The notes under the pieces are model-generated. The model did no database searches. It was not told the DNA's origin and saw only the letters and a program-made list of their open reading frames with translations. Of a stretch of 5,775 bases of DNA, positions 1 through 4,372 are shown piece after piece (positions within the stretch are counted from its first letter, which is position 1; every line of letters begins with the position of its first letter). The stretch comes from Candidatus Woesearchaeota archaeon (GTDB taxonomy: Archaea > Nanobdellota > Nanobdellia > Woesearchaeales > UBA12501): contig JACQMX010000090.1 of NCBI GenBank assembly GCA_016203375.1, forward strand, positions 1 through 5,775, in the 5' to 3' direction. Made by a program: the position numbers and the translations under genes.

Positions 1-80
1 CTTTTAAAGAGAAAAGCCTCCTGACGTATTTAAAGCTTTTTATCTTAAACTGTTTTTATAATGGTTTTATGCAGTTATAG
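1..80. other. AT-rich region downstream of pilin D, no gene seen
   Basis: On the minus strand there is a TATA-like TTTAAATA (27-34) and an AGGAGG (17-22), but no ATG, GTG or TTG follows before the left edge. On the plus strand there are T runs at 37-41 and 53-57, which could end a plus-strand gene lying to the left. None of these can be decided without the flanking sequence. Confidence 0.3.
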
Positions 81-518
81 CTAGTCAGGCGAAATAGTGA
101 TGTTGTTCATGTATTTCTCAATCCTATTTTTTCCTTTTACTACCTGGCTTCCTAGAGTGAGATTGATAAGAATTGGCGCTACATATGTATGATTCACATA
201 TTCAACTTGTATCTCGCGAGGAACATCTGGAGCGAGCGGCGCGAGCTGAATGGCATATTCTCGACCGTAAAGTTCTAATGGCAACCAGAAGGTACGATTG
301 TAGCCATCATGGACTTTCAGCGCGAGATTGAATTCATTTTGCACTTTATAGATGATATCATTTGCGGCCCGTGCATTGCGTTGTTCGTGAAACGCGAGCA
401 TACGATCGCTCAATACATAAAAGAATACGACAAACATGATCATGAACATACCGATGAGGACAGCAAATTCCAGAGAGGATTGTGCGCGTTTAGGTAGCGC
501 GACGGAATAAAACTTCAT
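81..518 (-). CDS. Class III signal peptide pilin-like protein D with several glycosylation sequons
   Basis: This 145-residue protein has leader MKFYSVALPKRA, a predicted cut before Gln13, and a stem QSSLEFAVLIGMFMIMFVVF with Glu at +5. A long helix continues after the stem (to about residue 70), then a beta-rich part begins with VHDGYNRTFWLP (69-80). It has no cysteine. Four N-X-S/T sequons are present: Asn74 (NRT), Asn110 (NHT), Asn119 (NLT) and Asn139 (NIT), many for so small a protein. The ATG at 518 lies inside the end of pilin C. GGAGG (528-532) is nine bases upstream, within pilin C coding sequence. The heads of C and D differ, but both have the layout of small archaeal minor pilins that are often encoded side by side. 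The function is inferred from the signal peptide and neighbours. Confidence 0.86.
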   Translation of the reverse strand: MKFYSVALPKRAQSSLEFAVLIGMFMIMFVVFFYVLSDRMLAFHEQRNARAANDIIYKVQNEFNLALKVHDGYNRTFWLPLELYGREYAIQLAPLAPDVPREIQVEYVNHTYVAPILINLTLGSQVVKGKNRIEKYMNNITISPD

Positions 519-945
519 TGGCAGTGGCCTCCACAGAAATAACTTTTATGCCGGGGGTAAAGTCTGAAGTAGTCAGCAAAGAGATCATAGGAACATTGCC
601 TGGAATAACGATTTCCTCATAATTCGCTTGATCCCCAAAATGGAAAACAAGAATGTCTTTCATCGTTCCACGAACAGTAACGTCAACGACGCCATCAGGC
701 ATGTTAAAGCGGATGGTCGTTTTTGATGGCTCACCAAGGTAATACATCTGCTCGGCAGTATTAACCATGGTACCACCAATCTTATACACCTTCGCGAGAT
801 TAACATCCCGCCGTAATGTGGATGTATAATCATAGAACATGTAAAGCATTGGGGTAAGGATCACAAAGGCAAGGCCAACAATGAGCAAATATTCCATTGC
901 CGCTTGGCCCTTTCTGCCTTTTTCTATCACCATAACAGTAATCAT
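490..945 (-). CDS. Class III signal peptide pilin-like protein C
   Basis: This 151-residue protein has a leader ending in RKG, a predicted cut before Gln14, and a stem QAAMEYLLIVGLAFVILTP with Glu at +5. After the stem a helical stretch (LRRDVNLAKVYKIGGTMVNT, 44-63) leads to YYLGEPSKTTIRF (68-80) and several short beta strands. It has no cysteine, unlike pilins A and B. The head resembles a small archaeal pilin-like family in which YYLG.PSKT follows the stem; this is recognition from memory, not a search. The ATG at 945 gives a 13-residue leader with a weak AAGG (955-958) nine bases upstream. An inner ATG at 933 would give a shorter and equally acceptable leader. Its 3' end overlaps pilin D by 29 bases, so the two are translated together. 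It is probably a minor pilin or a pilus-priming subunit. Confidence 0.87.
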   Translation of the reverse strand: MITVMVIEKGRKGQAAMEYLLIVGLAFVILTPMLYMFYDYTSTLRRDVNLAKVYKIGGTMVNTAEQMYYLGEPSKTTIRFNMPDGVVDVTVRGTMKDILVFHFGDQANYEEIVIPGNVPMISLLTTSDFTPGIKVISVEATANEVLFRRAT

Positions 946-955
946 AAGTTATAGC

Positions 956-963
956 CTTATAAA
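956..963 (-). promoter_or_regulatory. Possible TATA box upstream of pilin C
   Basis: TTTATAAG on the minus strand lies in the 55-base gap between pilins B and C. A start about 26 bases downstream would fall near 933, exactly where an in-frame ATG allows a leaderless pilin C with a shorter leader peptide. The alternative is that the gap is only a spacer within a B-C-D transcript. Confidence 0.3.
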
Positions 964-1000
964 GATTTGTTGTTACCCGTGAATGGCTTATCCATACAAT

Positions 1001-1480
1001 TCAGGAAACTCGAGCAAAGAGTGTTCCTCGAGCAGAATAAAACGTGCTTACATCATCGCCAATGGTATAAGTAAAATTTAGCGAGAGTTTTTCTTTGCTT
1101 CCTACAGATAAAGTAAATGGGCAGCCAGGTGCGGCAAAATCAAAAGTAAGCTGTTCTGTTGCGCCATTTTCGATTTCCCGATTGCCTGATGGCTGACCCA
1201 TGCAGGTTCCTAACGATGCGTGCGTTGCCTGCATCTGGTCAATTTCTATCTTCTTTCCAATACCATTGGTCACTTCCATCACAATACTTGTTGGATGAAG
1301 CAGGAAATCTCGACAACCAAAGCCTGGCGTCAACGCGCATTTCTCTGGCAGTATGTTGCTAATATCAAGAAAGCCAAAAGCGTAAAGCGCGGCGAAGATG
1401 CCAGCAATAGAAATCATGACCCAGCCATAGGTCATCATGAACTCTGTAGCAAACTGGCCTTTGCGAGAATATGGTTTCAT
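1001..1480 (-). CDS. Class III signal peptide pilin B, paralogue of pilin A
   Basis: This 159-residue prepilin has leader MKPYSRKG, a predicted cut before Gln9, and a stem QFATEFMMTYGW with Glu at +5. It aligns with pilin A along its whole length: the MTYGW stem, LPEKC against LPDRC, a C-x7-C pair (48 and 56), VTNG in the first head strand, two later cysteines (93 and 120), a shared GSK/GTK segment, and the same final residues VS. One N-glycosylation sequon (NFT, 135-137) is present; pilin A has none. The ATG at 1480 is five bases from GGAGG (1486-1490), a strong site that fixes the start. It probably heads a transcript with pilins C and D, made from the promoter at about 1517-1532. It could be an alternative major pilin or a minor pilin. 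Confidence 0.9.
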   Translation of the reverse strand: MKPYSRKGQFATEFMMTYGWVMISIAGIFAALYAFGFLDISNILPEKCALTPGFGCRDFLLHPTSIVMEVTNGIGKKIEIDQMQATHASLGTCMGQPSGNREIENGATEQLTFDFAAPGCPFTLSVGSKEKLSLNFTYTIGDDVSTFYSARGTLFARVS

Positions 1481-1485
1481 GATGG

Positions 1486-1494
1486 CCTCCTTTT
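1486..1494 (-). promoter_or_regulatory. Strong Shine-Dalgarno sequence of pilin B
   Basis: AAAAGGAGG on the minus strand lies five bases from the ATG at 1480, a standard distance. The bases GGAGGCCA recur in front of pilin D (GGAGG at 528-532), there with a nine-base gap. Confidence 0.75.
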
Positions 1495-1516
1495 GAGACT
1501 AAAAAGTAGCTGACAC

Positions 1517-1532
1517 TATTAATACTTTTCTA
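1517..1532 (-). promoter_or_regulatory. Probable archaeal promoter for pilins B, C and D
   Basis: On the minus strand TAGAAAAG is followed by TATTAATA (1517-1524). Transcription starting about 25 bases on (near 1495-1500) would give a short leader carrying AAAAGGAGG (1486-1494) and the pilin B start at 1480. The fit of TATA box, start and Shine-Dalgarno spacing is good. The box itself is not a perfect consensus. Confidence 0.55.
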
Positions 1533-1553
1533 CAAGAAATACTTTTCTACAAG
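1521..1553. repeat. Tandem 16-base direct repeat upstream of pilin B
   Basis: AATACTTTTCTACAAG occurs perfectly at 1521-1536 and again at 1538-1553, a 17-base period with one base between. On the minus strand each copy reads CTTGTAGAAAAGTATT. The copy nearer pilin B runs directly into the TATA-like sequence, so the repeat duplicates the BRE-like GAAAAG and half of the TATA box. It could be a regulator binding site or a recent slip duplication. Confidence 0.8.
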
Positions 1554-1606
1554 AGCATTGCGTAATCCAGCGCTTGGCTCGCAGAAAAGACAAGAAATAC
1601 GAAATA

Positions 1607-1743
1607 TTCCTCATTCCGCCGGCCAACCACTTCTCGTGGTTATTGGCCGGCAACGTTCTTCTTTGGCTCTATTGCTTTAACCAAAAGAAGGGCGTTGTTC
1701 GCTCATTAGGCTTCAGAAGAGCTTGAGCGAACGGAATGATGAA
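1607..1743. other. Structured element able to fold as a perfect four-way junction
   Basis: Four helices meet with no unpaired bases between them. The outer stem pairs 1607-1618 with 1732-1743 (11 of 12 pairs). Hairpin two is 1618-1651: nine perfect pairs, a 3-base bulge, then CCAC/GTGG around loop TTCTC. Hairpin three is 1651-1697: about 16 pairs, with one bulged A and two G-U pairs if read on the plus strand. Hairpin four is 1697-1732: GTTCGCTCA with TGAGCGAAC, perfect, with a small inner stem. The bases at the joints (1618, 1651, 1697, 1732) can each pair with either neighbour, as in a mobile four-way junction. It lies between the pilin A terminator and the pilin B promoter and has no credible reading frame. 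It may be a non-coding RNA, a palindromic repeat family member or a cruciform-forming DNA site. I recognise no known family. Confidence 0.6.
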
Positions 1744-1815
1744 GTGATTATTATTCACGCAAATAGTATGCTCGCAAAAGCAGGCATCAGCATCACTTTT
1801 CAATAATACGTACTA

Positions 1816-1850
1816 AAGAGAGAAAAAAAGAGAAGAAAAAGAAAGAATAA
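1816..1850 (-). terminator. Pyrimidine-tract terminator after pilin A
   Basis: Immediately after the pilin A stop the minus strand is almost pure T and C for about 35 bases, including runs of five and seven T. This matches the oligo-T terminators of archaea and would end the pilin A transcript. No hairpin is needed and none is seen directly before it. Confidence 0.65.
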
Positions 1851-1854
1851 ATGT

Positions 1855-2319
1855 TTAGCTTACTGTCGTGTACATATCACCCTGCATGGTGTGCTCTAAG
1901 CCTGTTGCGCCTAATCTATATTTCAGGGTGAGTTGCAAACGCTGTTTTGTGCCAGTGGAAGGAAGACCAGTACAAGTAGTCGTTAGTGTTGCTACGCCGC
2001 TTTGGGCAACAACAACAGGATAAACTACTAGTGGATCAACTGGACAATCGACGACAAGATCTGGACTTGCAGCTTTAAATTCAGTGACCTGTATTTCACC
2101 GGCCTGTCCATTAGTAACTATTATAGTGGCGACACCACCAGCAACTGAATAATCATCACAGCTTATACCCGGCGGCAATTGGCATCTGTCAGGCAAGAGT
2201 CTTCCTGGGCTGAGAACACCGAAGTAAGCGAGTGCTCCAATGACCACAAGAACGACAAGGATGGCCCAACCATAGGTCATCAAGAACTCCATAGCAGCTT
2301 GAGCTTTTCTTTCTCTCAT
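1855..2319 (-). CDS. Class III signal peptide pilin A, probable major pilin
   Basis: This 154-residue prepilin has a short charged leader MRERKA, a predicted cut before Gln7 and a hydrophobic stem starting QAAMEFLMTYGW. Glu is at +5 of the mature protein, as expected for archaeal prepilin peptidase substrates. The stem helix runs to about residue 36 and a beta-rich head follows. Cysteines 46, 54, 92 and 116 could form two disulfides. The frame is open upstream to a TTG at 2328, but that codon touches the Shine-Dalgarno sequence directly. The ATG at 2319 lies nine bases beyond GGAGG and gives a normal short leader, so it is the start. The gene has its own promoter and terminator and the strongest ribosome binding site in the window, which suggests high expression. 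A major-pilin role is inferred, not shown. It is a paralogue of pilin B. Confidence 0.9.
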   Translation of the reverse strand: MRERKAQAAMEFLMTYGWAILVVLVVIGALAYFGVLSPGRLLPDRCQLPPGISCDDYSVAGGVATIIVTNGQAGEIQVTEFKAASPDLVVDCPVDPLVVYPVVVAQSGVATLTTTCTGLPSTGTKQRLQLTLKYRLGATGLEHTMQGDMYTTVS

Positions 2320-2328
2320 TCGAATCAA

Positions 2329-2336
2329 CCTCCTTT
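2329..2336 (-). promoter_or_regulatory. Strong Shine-Dalgarno sequence that fixes the pilin A start
   Basis: AAAGGAGG on the minus strand, continuing into TT, is close to a full complement of the usual 16S rRNA tail. It is nine bases from the ATG at 2319 but directly adjoins the in-frame TTG at 2328, which rules out the TTG as the start. Confidence 0.8.
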
Positions 2337-2337
2337 A

Positions 2338-2359
2338 ATCAAAAGTGAATATTTTTGAT
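2338..2359 (-). repeat. Inverted repeat in the pilin A leader region
   Basis: ATCAAAA (2338-2344) and TTTTGAT (2353-2359) are perfect 7-base inverted arms around an 8-base spacer. The repeat sits at the predicted transcription start and just upstream of the Shine-Dalgarno sequence. It could be an operator for a dimeric regulator or a weak leader hairpin. In such AT-rich DNA it could also be chance. Confidence 0.4.
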
Positions 2360-2366
2360 CTTAACA

Positions 2367-2401
2367 TCGCCAGATTTATAAATGTTTCGATTTATTTAAA
2401 A
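2367..2401 (-). promoter_or_regulatory. Archaeal promoter for pilin A
   Basis: On the minus strand CGAAACA is followed by TTTATAAA (2375-2382), a close match to an archaeal TATA box with a purine-rich BRE-like flank. Transcription would start roughly 25 bases on, near 2352, giving a leader of about 30 bases that includes the Shine-Dalgarno sequence. A second TATA-like TTTAAATA lies just upstream (2394-2401) and could be an alternative. No mapping data are available. Confidence 0.65.
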
Positions 2402-2414
2402 ACATGTTTAAAGC

Positions 2415-2467
2415 GCATTAAAGCATGAAAAGAAGCATTAAAACCCCCCATTTCATAGCGAAAAGAG
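2415..2467 (-). terminator. Possible terminator region after the machine genes
   Basis: Just after the stop of the longer platform gene the minus strand reads CTCTTTTCGC, then GGGGGG followed by TTTT (around 2441-2449), then further T runs. T-rich stretches terminate transcription in archaea. The same stretch has GCATTAAA twice on the plus strand (2415-2422 and 2435-2442). The signal is modest, and some read-through into pilin A is plausible. Confidence 0.35.
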
Positions 2468-3520
2468 TTACACAAAGGTAAATACCTTGCTCAAAATAAA
2501 TGTGAAGATTTCATAATTAACGATGGAGAGAACTAAAAAGACAGGGATCATCTTAATGCCTCCTTTTATATCACCTCGGCGGATAATAGACATAATCATG
2601 GCGGAAAAGAAAGCGATAATGCCAAGTGCGACTATGGAAAAGGCGCGGAAATCTCCTTTATTGAGTCCGGTAGCGGAAAATTTTATTGGAATAGCGGACG
2701 AGGCAGCCCCGCCAGCAGCCGCGCTTGCGCCGAGTTGTGACGCAAAATTTCCAACAATGTTGAGCAGTTGAAAGGAAAGCGCGAATAATCCAGGAGCGAC
2801 TAAGATAACAATAAAAGAGATAAAGATGATGTACGACGTAACCGATGCCGCCATCTCCTTCTTTAACGTTTGCGTTTCCGTAATTGTCTCAATAACCTTA
2901 TCGATAACATAAACGATTTGGCCGCCGCCCCGCATGCCTTCAATAATAAGATCAAAAGAGCGTCTGAGCATGGGTGAATCATATTTCTCCGTGAACTCAC
3001 GAAGGGCGTCCTCAACATCGCCGCCGGTCATGACCTTTTTTGCCGCAATCTCAATTTCTACGGCAAGCACGCCGAATCTAGGCTTGATTGATGACCACAA
3101 TGCGCGATCGAACGACATGCCTCCCTTCAAGTTGCTCGCCACAAATTGAAGATACTCTGGCAAGATTGTCTCTATCTCTTTCGTGCGTTTGTAAATGCGA
3201 AGATCAAGATAAAAATAGACGCCAAGCATACAAATGCCTGCTACGAGAAGAATGGAAACGGTAAGAAAGGCAAACGTGCCAAGGCCAAGGTAAAGAAGGC
3301 TGGTCAGAATGGTCATTGATTTTTTGGCGAGATATGGATATGCGTACAAAACGTATGGGGCAAAAGAAACAAACAAGCTTAAGAAGAAGAGAAATCCAAA
3401 GAGCCGATACGTGACTTCAGTAATGCCTGCTTTGAGAAGATAGGAACGCAATCGAGGCCGAACGCGCTCTGGCACAAATGCCTTACCAAATTCTTCAAGT
3501 TTGACGAATTGAATCCTCAT
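2468..3520 (-). CDS. Type II secretion F-family (TadC/FlaJ-like) pilus platform protein, longer copy
   Basis: This 350-residue membrane protein is the second platform subunit. Hydrophobic segments lie at about 39-60, 70-104 (one long or two short), 228-252, 292-313 and 323-346. The cytoplasmic T2SSF domain is at about 110-225, with LPEYLQFVASNLKGGMSFDRAL (119-140) and IIEGMRGGGQI (192-202), both typical of archaeal members. A loop at 253-291 is rich in Ala, Gly and Ser. By the positive-inside rule (RRGD at 314-317 is cytoplasmic) this loop faces outward. The ATG at 3520 follows the preceding stop by 30 bases. The nearest AGGT is 15 bases away, so the ribosome binding site is weak, but no other in-frame start exists before an upstream TAA. 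Archaeal pili often use two F-family proteins, whereas archaella use one FlaJ, so the pair argues for a pilus. Confidence 0.93.
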   Translation of the reverse strand: MRIQFVKLEEFGKAFVPERVRPRLRSYLLKAGITEVTYRLFGFLFFLSLFVSFAPYVLYAYPYLAKKSMTILTSLLYLGLGTFAFLTVSILLVAGICMLGVYFYLDLRIYKRTKEIETILPEYLQFVASNLKGGMSFDRALWSSIKPRFGVLAVEIEIAAKKVMTGGDVEDALREFTEKYDSPMLRRSFDLIIEGMRGGGQIVYVIDKVIETITETQTLKKEMAASVTSYIIFISFIVILVAPGLFALSFQLLNIVGNFASQLGASAAAGGAASSAIPIKFSATGLNKGDFRAFSIVALGIIAFFSAMIMSIIRRGDIKGGIKMIPVFLVLSIVNYEIFTFILSKVFTFV

Positions 3521-3550
3521 GAGACAAACACGCTTACCTATTTGTTATCA

Positions 3551-4372
3551 TTACAACTGCACCATTGGCCTGATGGTCTTAAACAAGGATATGAACAAAA
3601 ACTGAAGGAAGGCCAGCATCACTGCCGCAAAAAGGAGATAGGTAAAGGTAATCTGGATATCGAGGAAGCTCGCGACTATGATGAACATGGTCATGCCAAG
3701 CGCGGGAACCACGACGCCGATGAGCATGTAAAACATGGCCAAGGAATTAAGCTTTTTGCCGTAATCCTTGATCTCGATGATCTGCTCGTCCATGATCTGC
3801 TTGAGAATGGCGCGAAGGGTGGTACCAACATCCGTTCCTGTTTTCAGGGAATTGTTAATCTGCCACAGAATGCGGCGAAATTTTTCTGAAGGCGAGTACT
3901 CAACCGCGTGATCAAGCGCTTTCTCTATAGGCGTGCCGAGCTTGATCTCATTGACGATTTCCGCGAAATACTTGCCGGCGATGCCTTTCGCCTTTGAGGC
4001 ATCTTCAAGCGCGTTAAAGAATGGCTGCCCTGCCTCGATCTTGACCAGCAAGAACCTGCCAGCGAAGAGCACTTCTTTTTCTATCTCGCGCTGGCGTTTC
4101 CGAATCTGGACGTCTGGCGTATGCATCATAAACCAAAAGAAGGTTCCCCAAAATGCGGGAAAAAGCCAGAGAAGATGAAGTTTTGATCCTCCCAAGACAT
4201 CTAAAGAGAAAAAGGCGAGCAGAGTACAGGTTACGGCGAGCATGAAGCTCCCTTTAAAGCATTTTTTGACAAAATCATCGGGCTTCACAGGCATGTGCGC
4301 CTTGAGAAGCTTATCTTTAATCAAGGGAAATTTTGTAACATATAAATGAAAGGTGTTGACCATGGACTTCAC
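3551..4372 (-). CDS. Type II secretion F-family (TadC/FlaJ-like) pilus platform protein, shorter copy
   Basis: This 273-residue integral membrane protein should be one half of the platform on which the ATPase acts. Hydrophobic segments lie at about 42-59, 65-83, 211-236 and 243-265. The cytoplasmic T2SSF domain lies between the second and third, with recognisable elements EAGQPFFNALE (113-123), LGTPIEKAL (145-153) and SLKTGTDVGTTL (175-186). It opens with charged residues RKRQREIEKE just after the second membrane segment, as in other TadC proteins. The GTG start at 4372 is preferred over the ATG at 4363 because AAAAGG (4379-4384) sits six bases upstream of the GTG, a normal Shine-Dalgarno distance. 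The GTG also overlaps the ATPase stop codon. Co-transcription with the ATPase and the second platform gene is very likely. Confidence 0.93.
   Translation of the reverse strand: MKSMVNTFHLYVTKFPLIKDKLLKAHMPVKPDDFVKKCFKGSFMLAVTCTLLAFFSLDVLGGSKLHLLWLFPAFWGTFFWFMMHTPDVQIRKRQREIEKEVLFAGRFLLVKIEAGQPFFNALEDASKAKGIAGKYFAEIVNEIKLGTPIEKALDHAVEYSPSEKFRRILWQINNSLKTGTDVGTTLRAILKQIMDEQIIEIKDYGKKLNSLAMFYMLIGVVVPALGMTMFIIVASFLDIQITFTYLLFAAVMLAFLQFLFISLFKTIRPMVQL

Noticed and set aside
1521..1553. CRISPR-like repeat
   Set aside because: There are only two copies separated by one base, with no spacer, so it is a plain tandem duplication.
1697..1732. Part of a tRNA gene (GTTCGCTCA resembles a T-arm start)
   Set aside because: The arm is nine pairs long with a large internal loop, and no acceptor, D or anticodon arms of tRNA size surround it.
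1607..1743. Insertion element with terminal inverted repeats
   Set aside because: The ends are imperfect 12-base inverted repeats, but the flanks (GAAATA and GTGATT) show no target duplication and there is no transposase.
1744..1798. Inverted repeat of 7 bases (AAGTGAT with ATCACTT) beside the four-way element
   Set aside because: The arms are short with a loop of over 40 bases in AT-rich DNA; it is likely chance unless homologues conserve it.
2320..2328. TTG at 2328 as the start of pilin A
   Set aside because: It directly adjoins GGAGG, leaving no spacing for the ribosome, while the ATG at 2319 has nine bases and a typical prepilin leader.
3509..3889. Plus-strand open frame of 126 codons opposite the shorter platform gene
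   Set aside because: The His- and Asp-rich translation is the mirror of membrane protein codons; it lies fully across real coding sequence.
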